A stretch of 64,000 bases of DNA from Salvia splendens. Taxonomy: Eukaryota > Streptophyta > Magnoliopsida > Lamiales > Lamiaceae. Position 1 is the stretch's first letter. Every line of letters starts with the position of its first letter. The notes beneath the pieces were generated by a model. That model saw only the letters and a program-made list of their open reading frames with translations. It was not told where the DNA came from and did not search any database. This document shows positions 49,369-60,319 of the stretch, piece after piece. The stretch lies in contig NC_056045.1 in assembly GCF_004379255.2 (NCBI RefSeq), positions 13,109,593 through 13,173,592 of the forward strand, written 5' to 3'. Made by a program: the position numbers and the translations under genes.

Positions 49369-49868
49369 CCTCACAGTTCACTCGTGTATCACACAAAATT
49401 AAACCTCACAAAACACTCGTGTATATCACTCGTTGGCTTTTACCTCCCCTCAAATAACCTCACCCCTCAAGCCTTTTACCACTCTTTCTCTTTTGCAAAG
49501 ATAACACAAGTAAAAAACAAATCAAGAACAAAACAAGAACTAATAACGACCAACCAAACTTCAGCCCTTGAATGAAGGATGAAAGGAAATGGTCAAGAAA
49601 ATATGAGGTGAAATATGTATTGGGGTTTTTTTTTTCGGATTTTTTTTTTGTAATTTTTTTTTTCGAATTTTTTTTCTGATTTTTTTTTTGAATTTTTTTT
49701 CTGATTTTTTTTTCTGAATTTTTTTTTTGGCCCTTTTTTTTTTTCTTTTTGCAACAACTAGATAAAATGAAGATAAAGTTGTGCTAGCCTTTCTCACTTT
49801 TTTTTTCGATTTTTTTTTGAAACTAAGATATGAATGTAAGGTAAAGCTAAGAATAGATCAATACCAGA
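49369..49868 (-). other. G2 leader with T-rich (A-rich in sense) repeat block
   Basis: Untranslated leader between PBS and gag. Bases 49627-49750 are runs of T separated by C, CG or G (sense: A-runs with TC or CAG). The block is longer and differently spaced than in G1, with a further segment (49751-49850) that I do not find in G1. No gene is seen. Confidence 0.65.
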
Positions 49869-49882
49869 TGGCTCTGATACCA
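49869..49882 (-). other. G2 primer binding site (tRNA-iMet)
   Basis: The plus strand TGGCTCTGATACCA is the complement of the canonical TGGTATCAGAGCCA, two bases inside the 5' LTR. It matches the 3' end expected for plant initiator-Met tRNA priming. Confidence 0.93.
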
Positions 49883-49884
49883 AA

Positions 49885-50654
49885 TGATATGGATTGGGAT
49901 AGGACGAAGGACCCGTTGGATATATTGATCCAAGAACCCCACGTATAAGGTTTGGCAGTGGACTCCTTGATTGATAATCTGGTTTGTTCCACTTCCAGAG
50001 CTTGGAAAACCTCGACCCGTTGGCTATGTAATCAGCCAAGAACCTCGGTATGGTTGAACGCCACAAGAACTTGCTGAAAGTATCTTGATAAGTTCCAAAC
50101 AAGTGAAAAACTCTACAAAGAGAATTCAACTCACAAGACAAACTCTATTTTCGTATTTGATCAATGATCTCCTCAAATGACATGCTTACAAGCCTATTTA
50201 TAGGCTAGAATGGACTCTTGAAAGTCTCATATCATTAGAACAACTTAAGACCTTTAGAATGACTCATAATAAGTGAAAAGTAACTCCTAACTATTGGTGT
50301 GACTTTAGGACATCTAAAGTCACTTATTTAACTCAAAAAAGTAACTTAAAAATGACTCTTCATTTTTGCTGCTCCAACTTGGACGAAAATGCATCATTTA
50401 TCTTCAATTTGGGCCTCCAAAATGTGATATATATTGACTCAAAACTTCATGCATTGGGCTGCCCACTAACTTGAATAATATTCACCATTTGGCCCAATGT
50501 TGAATGGTCTTGGAATTGGGCTTTTATTTCATCAACTAAAAGCATCATGGACTCCTTTATCTTCTTAGCTCTAGCTCTTGTAATTGGTCCACTTTGAATG
50601 ATTAATGGATCCATCTTCTTGTCCTTGTTGATCAGCTTGGGTGTACCTCCATCA
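49885..50654 (-). repeat. G2 5' LTR (770 bp)
   Basis: A complete LTR with exact ends (TGATATGG to CCATCA on the plus strand). Its variant (GGTTTGGCAGTGGACTCC) resembles the antisense LTR at 16616-17385 and differs from G2's 3' LTR. The TATA box complement is at 50195-50202. Confidence 0.95.
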
Positions 50655-51160
50655 GAGGGCCGATTGATCAAATAGGTGGATCGGAAGTCCAATTAGGTTG
50701 CACCATATCGCCGCAATTGGAGATTCACAATAGGCGTCAAAGTCCGGAGACCATTTGAAAACTCTCATCGAATGCCGATCAATGAACCACACCGGTGTCC
50801 CTTTGGGTCCGCTAAGGAGCCGAGCATAATCCGTCATGTCCTCAAATTGAACAAGAATATGTTTGGCGTTAATATATTTCCAAGTATAGCCACGGCAAAA
50901 CTTAATATTGTCTAGGGCCTTTTGGATTTGATAGGAAGCCGGGATTGAGTGCGAGAACTTACCTACAATAGGATGGCCGAGAGACGAGGCCAACCTTTGG
51001 ATTTCTGACCCAGAGAAGTAAATGGATGGCACTCCGTTTGACGTGGAAGCAAAGCCGATATTTTGGATGTTCTTCGGGACAAAGACTTGCGGGCCTTCAA
51101 CCGCCGATGTCCCCCGCACCATGTCGGCCATGGATTTTTGGCTTGGTGGGGTTTCTCTTC
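50655..51160 (-). pseudogene. L5 piece 4: ORF1 middle part, partly duplicated
   Basis: 50655-51037 repeats 42112-42494 with one difference noticed (the CAA/TAA codon). It then continues into new upstream ORF1 sequence (MADMVRGTSAVEGPQVFVPKNIQNIGFASTS). Upstream of about 51160 the minus-strand similarity fades and a plus-strand LINE begins. The exact edge is not resolved. The N-terminal half of ORF1 and the 5' UTR of L5 are missing. Confidence 0.8.
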
Positions 51161-51289
51161 GCGCTCCAAAGGACCCTTCGGTCGAAGGCGCTCAGAAGAA
51201 GGAGGTCGCACCGGACGAGAGAGCCCCAAGCACCGGGGGGGATTTCAGCCATTTCACTATCCTCGGATGGACGGGGCCCTTTCCTCCGC

Positions 51290-51629
51290 ACGTAGTGGAA
51301 CGAACAGCCGAAGGGAATTGGAAGCCGCGGTACACCACTCGGCGAATGGCTCGGCGGACCGAACCACTAATGAGAAACTTGCGAGCCTTGACCCGGGGAA
51401 CCATATAAGCACGAATCAATTTTTCTCGCTCATGGGCAAGGAGGTTTTTGCTGCTGATGAATTGGAGGAGATTGAATCCATCGAGATGGAGGCACAGCCG
51501 AACAAAGATGGGCACGACTCCGCCATGATACCCATGGAGGGCGAGACAAACCGTGGGTCGATGGAACATCCATGCACCGAATTCCAAGGGGGGCCTTGCA
51601 ACCCGCCGGGTACGAAATCCCTTTGTTAA
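51290..51629 (+). pseudogene. L10 ORF1 C-terminal remnant
   Basis: The frame ends NHISTNQFFSLMGKEVF ... CTEFQGGPCNPPGTKSLC, matching the C-terminal signature of LINE ORF1 (NHMSTNRYYSLM ... YQGGPSTSLGTHPSC). The DUF4283 domain and knuckle are absent. The TAA is at 51627-51629, two bases before the ORF2 ATG (TAATCATG). Confidence 0.75.
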
Positions 51630-51631
51630 TC

Positions 51632-54600
51632 ATGTCCTACAACTTCATGTTTTGGAACGTTAGGGGGATCGCGAATGCGCCAAACCAAAACGTTTTAAAA
51701 AGATTAATTAGATCTCACAATGTTAATTTTCTTGCAATAATGGAGCCACTCACACAACCGGACCCGGACAAATTCTCTAGAGCTTTGGGGCTGGTTTTCA
51801 AGGGTTCAAATTCTAATGGGAAGATTTGGATTTTCACGGAAGAAGGGGCTGACTTTGTGGTTGAGGATGACACGGAACAGGCCCTCTTTGGCACACTCTC
51901 TTCCCCACGGCTTGCTAACGGTATTCATGTCGCGGCTATCTACGCAAAATGCGCAAGGGCGGAAAGGCACACCCTTTGGGATAAGATGCGAGATCTTGTG
52001 CTGGTGACCGAAGGCACCCCATGGATCATTGGTGGGGACTTCAACACGATCCTTAATCCCCAAGACCGAGTTGGAAGTAATACCAACCGGCAAGCCGAGA
52101 TGATTGACTTTGTAGAGGCTATTGAGGATTGTAGACTTCTTGATTTAGGGTTCGATGGTGCGACTTTTACATGGGCAAAGAATGGCCTTTTCGAGCGTCT
52201 GGATAGAATTTTGGTGAATGAATCATGGTCGCAGTTTTGTGAAGCTACACGGGTGACTAACCTACCACGCATCTCCTCGGATCACGGCCCAGTCCTGGTT
52301 AGATGTAGTTGCGCGAACATCCAAACTGGAGGGAGGGCCTTTAGGTTCCATAATATGTGGATCCGACATGACGGCTTCAAAAACGTGGTGCTTGAGGAAT
52401 GGAGCCATCCCACCGAGGCAACCGGGCTTCTTAACTTTCAGATCAAGCTTGCTAGAGTGAAAAAGGCCCTTAAGCAATGGAACAAAGAGACTTTTGGGAA
52501 CATCCACCTCAATTTGCGAAACATGGAAGAGAGTGTGGCCGAGGCACAATCTGATTTTGAGGCGAACCCGTCATCGGAGAACAGAACCCTTGTGAATAAA
52601 CTCATCGCTAGCTACATTCTCCTCCTAAAAATGGAGGAGGACTTCTGGCGCCAGAAAGCGGGTATTCGGTGGCTCGCAGAGGGAGACCTGAATACGAGAT
52701 TCTACCATAGTTGGGTCAAGCAAAAGAAGATCCGACTACGTATCCAAAAAATCATGGTTAACGGGCACGAAGTTAGCGAGCCCGAAGAGATCAAGGCATC
52801 GGCCGTTGACTTTTACCAAAACCTGTTGGCACCCATTCCCCCGACCCTTACTGAGCCCGATTCGAACTTGATCCATCCACTTCCCCCCTCGGAAGTCTTG
52901 AATGACCTTGCTAAGCCCCCGACCGATGAGGAAGTTAAACGGGCCGTTTTTTATATCTCTGGGAACAGCGCGCCGGGACCGGATGGCTTCACGGCCACCT
53001 TCTACCAATCGTACTGGAACATTGTGGGATCGGATGTTGGTGAGGCGGTGCGACAGGTCTTCCTCGGGGCGTACCTTCCCCGGAGCATCACGGCTACTAG
53101 TATTGTCCTTATTCCCAAGAAACAGGTTCCGGAGACGTGGGGAGATTATAGACCCATAAGCCTTTGCAATGTCATCAACAAAGTAATCACCAAGATTATC
53201 ACAAAAAGGCTCGCAAGCATTCTCCCGCGAGTCATTGCCCCGAATCAAAGTGGATTCGTTAAGGGGCGACTCTTGAATGATAATGTTCTCCTTGCCCAAG
53301 AGCTGTTCCATGAGTTACCCTGGTGTGCCCCCGCCCCGAACGTGGCCATGAAGATTGATATGGCCAAAGCTTACGATCGTGTTCAATGGCCCTTCCTTCT
53401 CAAGATCCTCAAACTGATGGGCTTCCCGGATTCTTTGCTCGCCTTGATTGACAGATGTATTGGCTCCTGTTGGTTCTCGGTGATGGTCAATGGAGCACCC
53501 TCCGGCTTCTTCAAATCTACACGAGGGCTTAGACAATCCCCGGCCCTCTTTGTGATTGGGGCTGACTACCTCTCACGGGCGCTCGATAAACTTATTTTGG
53601 GTCATCGAGATGCCTTCAAGGCCTCCCGCCACTGCATGGAGGTTAGCCATCTCGCCTATGCGGACGATATTATCATTTTTACACAAGCAGCCCAGGAGTC
53701 CCTCCGGCATCTTAAAGCATGCCTTGAAGATTACGCAGAGGCATCGGGCCAACAAATTAATCTTGCCAAAGGCAACTTCTACATCGCCGAATGCAATGAG
53801 GATTGGGCCACTTCAATACAGAGGGACGGGGGATTCCAACGAGGTACGTTTCCTTTTTTGTACTTGGGTGTGCCAATCTACCGGGGCATTAAGAAAACGG
53901 ACATGTTTATGTTCCTCCGGGAGAAAATTTCTACACGAGTTTCCGGCTGGGCTTACAGACACCTCTCCTTTGGGGGGAGACTTGCGCTTATTAAGAGTAC
54001 ACTTGAAGCGGTCCCACTCCACATTTTCCAAGCCATTGAACCGTCAGCCGGTGCACTTAAGCTCCTAGACCAGCAGTTGGCTAGGTTCTTTTGGGGGTCT
54101 TCTAATGATAAGAAAAAGACCCATTGGATTGGTTGGGACCAAATCTGCCTCCCGACGGCAGAAGGGGGACTTGGAGTCTGCAAATTTAAAGAGGTCCTCC
54201 GAGCTTTCAACATCAAACTTTGGTGGAGATTCCGGGAGCAGAATTCTCTGTGGGCGAACTACATGCTGTCCAAGTATTGCAATAAAGCATCTCCGCTCAC
54301 CGTTAGGCCTTCGGGAAGACATAGCGCTACCTGGAAGAGGCTCATTAGAGCTCGCGCCCATGCACAGCCCCATATTCGTTGGGTGGTGGGGAATGGCAAA
54401 ATCTTCTTTTGGGACGATAAGTGGCTTGGAGAATCCACCCTGAGAGATCACGCACTCGATGACAGGGGTCATCCGAATACCCTGGTCCGAGATTTCATCC
54501 GGGAAGGAACTTGGGATGAGCCTAAGATTCGGATGCTTCATGATCGGGATGGTCTTCCACTTCATATTATCGGGCAAATCCTGGCCACGCCAATTGTACC

Positions 54601-55751
54601 AGAAGACCCAGATATCCCGAGATGGACTATCTCGCCCCTCGGGGACTTCTCCCTCGCTACAACATGGGCAACTGTCCGAACTAGCCAACCCATTGTCCGG
54701 GGCTTAGAGGATATTTGGAAGGCCGGCCTTACCACCTCTATCTCCATTTTCTCATGGAGGCTGCTCTCCAACCGAATTCCCGTGGATACAAAACTCCAAT
54801 GGCGGAAGATGGAATTGGCATCGAAGTGCCAATGTTGCCCACGGAGGCCAGGCGTTGAGTCCCTGCAGCACCTTTTCGTCCAAGGGGTTGGAGCAATCAG
54901 TGTTTGGACAGAATTTGATGACTGGTTTGAGGGTTCGACCCCATCATTGCGGATTAACGATACGATCCCAGATAGGCTGGTGGTCTGGACACGGAGAACA
55001 CAACAAGCAAGCAAGAAGCATCTCAGTCGTTCCATGCCATACCTCATCATGTGGTTCCTTTGGGCTGAACGCAATAGGAGCCGGCATCAAATGACACAGT
55101 TCAAGCCATTTAATGTGGTGTGGCAAGTGCAAACTTTTATCCGGAATAGCATGGCTGCAGGGCGAATCAAACCGAAACATTGGAAGGGCGTGAGACTGAA
55201 GATGAGTATTCCAAGCGAGGCCGAGCCAAGATTGTCGAGACCCCTGGCCATGTCGGTCAAATGGCAACCCCCAGATCAGGCAACTCTCAAGATCAACACA
55301 GATGGAGCCTTCTCGGAAGCTACGGGCAAGGCGGCAGGGGGTGGATTGATCCGCAACCACCTGGGGAAAATGATCCTCGCCTTCGCTACTCCCCTTGACA
55401 CCCAATCGGCCCTGGAGGCGGAGCTTAAGGCTGCGCACCTTGGCCTTGCCTTGGCGAGAAACTTCATGCAACCAATGTGGCTCGAACTGGACTCGGAGCA
55501 GGTGATCAAGCTTACCAATGGCACAGCTTGGGGCCCGCCTTAGGGCCCTCAAGTGCCATACTAACTTTCGCGCATCCTTTATCCACCGTGAAGGCAACAT
55601 GGCGGCGGACTTTCTCGCTAAGTTGGGAATGGAAAGACCAGAATTTTGCCAGTTCAATGACTCCACAGCACCACGGCTCCTCAAGGCCATGATCCACATG
55701 GAAGAAATTGGAGTGCCTAATATTAGAGTCCGGGGTGACAATCACGACTAG
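51632..55751 (+). pseudogene. L10 ORF2 with RT motif deletion and RNase H frameshift
   Basis: Open for 1303 codons from the ATG at 51632 (MSYNFMFWNVRG) to a stop at 55541-55543. Endonuclease motifs (GGDFNTIL, SSDHGP) and YADD are present. Two in-frame losses hit the RT: GDPI is missing from RQGDPISP (between 53536 and 53537), and two residues before FKASRHCMEVSH are missing. A deletion of about 30 bp near 55541 shifts the frame within RNase H, and the remainder (REGNMAADFLAK) continues to 55751 in the +1 frame. Loss of GDPI should abolish polymerase activity. Confidence 0.88.
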
Positions 55752-56005
55752 ATGGTCATACCGAGGGGTGTACCGTTTCGTAGAATTTTGAGCTGTAGTT
55801 ATGATCCTTTTGTTGTTGTTGGGGAGTATGATGAGGTCCACCCGATATCCAGGATGGACCGCTTACTACTCTTGATTATTATTTTGATTTTGGTTTGGCA
55901 CACCACTTTTGGGTGTGGCCACGTTTGTACTCTGATTTCTGGATATATAGGGATGAAGGATCCACGAACCCTCCACCGTGAAGGTGTTTGAATGAAAAAA
56001 AAAAA
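55752..56005 (+). other. L10 3' UTR and poly(A)
   Basis: GGTCCA (55835-55840) pairs with TGGACC (55855-55860), a base-pair change from the G-C or G-U of siblings. CACACC/GGTGTG and CACC/GGTG stems follow, then TTTGAATG and poly(A) 55995-56005. Confidence 0.62.
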
Positions 56006-59000
56006 GGTGGCGTCTCAATCACGAACCTTCGAGTATTGCATCGGATCATGGCCCTCTCCTTGTCCGATGCAAGATGCCTAATACCCCCGTGGGAGGTAAA
56101 GCTTTTCGGTTCCAAAACATGTGGGTGCGACATGAAGGATTTAGCGATTTGGTGAGGGAAGATTGGGGGGCCCCCACGGAGGCGACGGGTCTCCTCAACT
56201 TGAAGCTCAAGCTAGCAAGGGTCAAGAGAACTTTTAAACGATGGAATAGAGAGGTATTTGGGAATATACACGCCAACCTCAAATCCTGTGAAGAAAGCAT
56301 TGCGATGGCCCAAGCGGAGTTTGAAGATGACCCCTCGCCCCGGAATAGAACGGAGGTCAACAAACAAATTGCGGAGTACATCCTCCTTCTTAAGATGGAG
56401 GAAGACTTCTGGCGTCAGAAGGCGGCACTACGTTGGCTGGAAGATGGGGATAAAAACACCAGATTCTATCAAAGCTGGGTGAAGCAGAAGAGGGTTCGGT
56501 TACGTATACACAAGATCAACGTTAATGGGTGTGAACTCACGGAGGACTCGGCCATCCAAGCGTCGGCGGTTGAGTTTTATCAAAACCTTCTTGCCCCAAG
56601 CAACCCGGAACCCACGGACCCGGACCTTAGCCTCCTACACCGACTTCCTCCCTCGGAGTCTTTGGCGACCCTCCCCGAACTTCCAGATGCAGATGAAGTG
56701 AAAAGAGAGGTTTTTGACATCTCGGCCAATAGTGCACCTGGCCCCGATGGATACTCGGCTCTCTTCTTCCAAGCTTGCTGGGGCATTGTGGGATCGGATG
56801 TGGTGGAAGCGGTTAGACAATTTTTCGGTGGGGCTTTTCTTCCCCGAAGTTTCACGGCCACAAGCATTGTACTCATCCCTAAGAAGCCTATACCAGAGAC
56901 CTGGGGAGACTACAGGCCCATGAGCTTGTGTAACGTGATAAATAAGGTGATTACTAAGATCCTCTCCAAGCGACTTGCCCCTTTACTCCCGCGCGTGGTA
57001 GCTCCCAATCAAAGCGGTTTTGTCAAAGGGAGACTTCTCAATGATAATGTACTCCTTGCACAGGAGATGTTCCATGAGCTACAACGAAGCACGCCGGCCC
57101 CTAATGTTGCAATCAAGATCGATATGGCCAAGGCCTATGATCGGGTTCAATGGCCGTTCCTCCTAAAAGTCCTTAAGCACATGGGTTTCCCCGAGCCGTG
57201 GGTGGATCTCATCAAAAGGTGTATTGGGTCTTGTTGGTTTAAGGCAAGGGGACCCCATCTCACCCGCCCTTTTCGTCCTTGCCGCGGATTATCTCTCGAG
57301 ACTACTTGATAAACTCATCCTCGGCAACAAAGAAATGACGTTCAAAGCAACCCGGGGAAGTACTGAGATCAGCCACCTCGCCTACGCAGACGACATCATC
57401 ATCTTCACGCAAGCGGCAGCGAACCCCCCTCCGGAGGCTACGCGCATGCCTTGATCATTACGCCGGGGTGTTAGGCCAACAAATCAACCTTGGTAAAAGC
57501 AACTTCTACATTGCCGATGCTCATGAAGGGTGGACAAACACAATACAAAGAGAAGGAGGCTTCGTCCGAGGTACGTTTCCCTTCCTTTACCTTGGAGTCC
57601 CTATTTACCGGGGTGTGAAGCGTACGAGCATGTTCTTGTTCCTCCATGAGAAAATCTCGGCTAGGATCTCTGGGTGGGCCCATCGACACCTCTCCTTTGG
57701 GGGGAGACTTACACTGATTAAAAGCACACTTGAAGCGATCCCACTACATATTTTCCAAGCTATCGAGCCTACGGGTGGTGCCCTCAAGCAATTGGATCAG
57801 CAAATGGCTCGTTTCTTTTGGGGGTCAACTAATGAGAAGAAGAGGACGCACTGGATTAGCTGGGATCAGGTCTGCCTACCAACGGCCGAAGGGGGCTTAG
57901 GCATCCGGAAGATCAAGGAAGTCTTAAGAGCCTTTAACATCAAGTTATGGTGGCGGTTCAGGGAACAAAATTCCCTGTGGGCTACGTACTTGATGGCTAA
58001 ATACTGCCATAAGGTCTCCCCACTTACAGCTAGACCCTTGGGGAGGGGTAGCCCTACGTGGAAGAGGATGCTGAAGGCTCGGCCTCAGGCCCAACCGCAC
58101 ATTCGATGGGTGGTGGGAGAAGGAAAGATACTATTTTGGGATGACTTATGGCTAGGAGAGGCTCCCCTGAGAGAACTTAGCCTTGATGATAGAGGAGGGC
58201 CTCTTGCTCGTGTGGCGGACTATATTAAGGATGGTGCCTGGGATGAGCCTAAGCTGCGGAATCTCCAAGCACAAGCCGGCCTAGCACAGCACATCGTCCA
58301 GAAGATCATCGACACACCCGTCATTTCGGATGGGCCGGATATACCAAGATGGAGGTTATCATCCAATGGAGAGTTCTCACTCGCTACTATTTGGGAGACC
58401 CTTCGAAGCCAAAGGCCGATTGTGCAAGGCCTCGACGACATTTGGAGAGCGGGCCTCAAGTCCTCTATTGCCATCTTTTTATGGCAACTTCTCTCCAACC
58501 GCATTCCGGTGGATACAAAGCTGCAATGGAGACGAATGGAATTGGCGTCCAAATGCCAATGCTACCCACATAGACCAGGGATTGAATCCCTCCAACATCT
58601 CTTCATTCATGGGACGGGGCTCACGGGATATGGAGGGAATTTGACGCATGGTTTGAGGGCTCCTCACCACCCCTTCGGATCAATGACACCATACCGGAAC
58701 GACTCGTGGTCTGGACAAGAAGAGCTCGGCAACCAGGCAAGAAACACCTAAGCAGAGCCATGCCGTATCTCATTTTATGGTTCATTTGGGCAGAACGGAA
58801 TAGGAGCCGCCACCAGTCCGTACAATTTAGGCCTTTCAATGTCATCTGGCAAGTTCAAATCTATATCAGGAATAGTATGGACAACGGGATATACAAGACG
58901 AAGCATTGGAAGGGAGTTGGTCTAAAAATCACTGTCCCGAGTCATGATGAACTACGGAGCCCTAGGCCGCTTGCAGTGGCAATCAAGTGGCACCCGCCGG

Positions 59001-59485
59001 ATGACCCCTGGATCAAGCTCAACACCGATGGTGCATTCTTGGAAGCGTCGGGTAAAGCCGGGGGAGGTGGTATCATCCGAGATCATACGGGCAAAGTGCT
59101 TTCAGCCTTCGCATCCCCACTTGAGGCCCACTCCGCCCTTGAGGCGGAGCTCCTAGCCATCCAACTCGGGTTAGAACTTGCCCTGGAGTTCAATCGGCCT
59201 ATCTGGATTGAGTCGGATGTACAACAAAGTGGTCCAGCTCCTTAATAGTACACGATGAGGATGGTGGCGCGGATCTTACTCCTCAAGCGCCAACGAGTTG
59301 TGCGCCTCACCTACACCCCTCGGGAAGGGAACAGGGCCGGAGACTTACTTGCAAAGATGGGAATTGACAGTCAAAACTACTGCCGTATGAATGGCCACAC
59401 GATGCCGAGACACCTCGCTGCAATTACTAGGATGGAAGAACTAGGAATCCCGAACATTCGGGTCCAACATGACGACGAAGAATAG
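56006..59485 (+). pseudogene. L11 ORF2 remnant, several frameshifts
   Basis: RT N-terminus to palm (56074-57240, KIDMAKAYDRV). Then a deletion of about 60 bp at 57239 joins CWF to the RQGDPISP region in another frame. YADD follows (within 57224-57454), then the zinc segment (CQCYPHR, where Cys has become Tyr) and RNase H in 58706-59485. RNase H is itself broken near 59225, with about 20 bp missing before RMVARILLLK. It is dead. The indels differ from those in L2, so the two decayed separately. Confidence 0.86.
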
Positions 59486-59719
59486 AATTGTGTTTGGGAT
59501 GTTTGGAGGGTACCCTTTGTTCCTTGATTGATTGTATTTTGTTTTCTGTAAGGGAGTATGATGAGGTCCGGGCTTGTGGCTTGGGACCGCATACTACTCT
59601 TAAGTTTGTGAGGACACACCACTTTCGGGTGTGGCCACGTTTGTAATCGTCACTCTTTGAAATATAGGGATGAGGGACCCACGAACCCTCCACCATGAGG
59701 GTGTTTGATAATAAAAAAA
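59486..59719 (+). other. L11 3' UTR and poly(A)
   Basis: The same hairpin series as L2 with nearly identical sequence. It ends TTTGATAAT then A-run 59713-59719. No gene is seen. Confidence 0.6.
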
Positions 59720-59810
59720 TGATAATGTGCTCCTTGCACAAGAAATGTTCCATGAGCTCCAAAGAAATAACCCAGCCCCGAATGTGGCTATAAAGATCGA
59801 TATGGCTAAG
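59718..59810 (+). pseudogene. Second copy of the start of L3 (LINE RT fragment)
   Basis: About 90 bases identical or nearly so to 10582-10675 (NDNVLLAQEMFHELQRNNPAPNVAIKIDMAKA). It is attached to the L11 poly(A) exactly as L3 is attached to L2, and ends at an inversion breakpoint at AAGGCC. Confidence 0.85.
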
Positions 59811-60319
59811 GCCTCCTTCGGCCGTGGGGAGGCACGCTTGATCCCATCTGATCCAGTGGGTTCTATTCTTCTCACTAGTCGATCCCCAAAAGAACCGCGC
59901 CAACTGTTGATCTAGTTGCTTGAGGGCACCACAAGTGGGCTCGATAGCTTGGAATATGTGAATTGGGACCGCCTCCAATGTGCTCTTGATGAGCGTGAGT
60001 CTTCCCCCAAAGGAGAGGTGTCGGTGTGCAATCCCGATATTCTAGCCGCAATTTTCTCTCGCAAGAACATGAACAAATCAGTTCGCTTCGCCCCACGGTA
60101 AATAGGAACACCAAGGTATAGAAAGGGGAATGTACCTTGGGAAAAGCCACCCTCGTTTTGAATTGAGCTTACCCATTCTTCATGGACATCGGCAATGTAA
60201 AAATTACTCTTGGACAATTGATTTGTTGGCCCGACACCTCCGCATAATGGTCCAAGCATCCTTTCAGTCTTCGGAGGGAGGTTGGGGCTGCTTGAGTGAA
60301 AATGATTATGTCATCCGCA
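59811..60319 (-). pseudogene. L12: inverted LINE RT fragment
   Basis: A minus-strand LINE ORF2 piece, from ADDxIIFTQA at the 60319 edge through NQLSKSNFYIADVHEEW, FPFLYLGVPIYRG and MFLREKIAARISG to DQACLPTAEGG. Several frameshifts are present. Neither end has a poly(A) or 5' end, so it is a rearranged scrap and not an insertion. Confidence 0.8.

Larger units (their letters stand above)
42495..50654 (-). mobile_element. G2: Ty3/gypsy retrotransposon with open Gag-Pol, probable recombinant
   Basis: On the minus strand: 5' LTR 49885-50654, PBS 49869-49882 (intact), leader with T-rich complement, Gag-Pol 44677-49368, PPT 44885-44898 and 3' LTR 44884 down to 42495, interrupted by L9. The flanking 5-mers do not match (CCGTT left, GAGGG right), and 383 bp of L5 ORF1 are repeated on both sides. 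The two LTRs are of different sequence variants. This is not the outcome of one simple integration. Confidence 0.93.
51160..56005 (+). mobile_element. L10: 5'-truncated LINE
   Basis: A plus-strand LINE with an ORF1 C-terminal remnant, ORF2 at 51632-55751, a 3' UTR with hairpins, and poly(A) at 55995-56005. It abuts the truncated 5' side of L5 head to head, and its 3' end abuts L11 in the same orientation. The left boundary is uncertain by about 150 bp. No target duplication was found. Confidence 0.87.
56006..59719 (+). mobile_element. L11: LINE lacking ORF1 and most of the endonuclease
   Basis: It begins directly after the L10 poly(A) within the last part of the endonuclease (compare TNLPRIASDHGPLLVRC) and runs to poly(A) at 59713-59719. 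From 56937 on it is the sibling of L2 and has the same fragment (L3 sequence) attached at its 3' end. Confidence 0.85.

Noticed and set aside
51063..51300. A novel plus-strand gene upstream of L10
   Set aside because: The first part of this frame is antisense to L5 ORF1 and the last part is the LINE ORF1 C-terminus. The middle is unassigned junction sequence.
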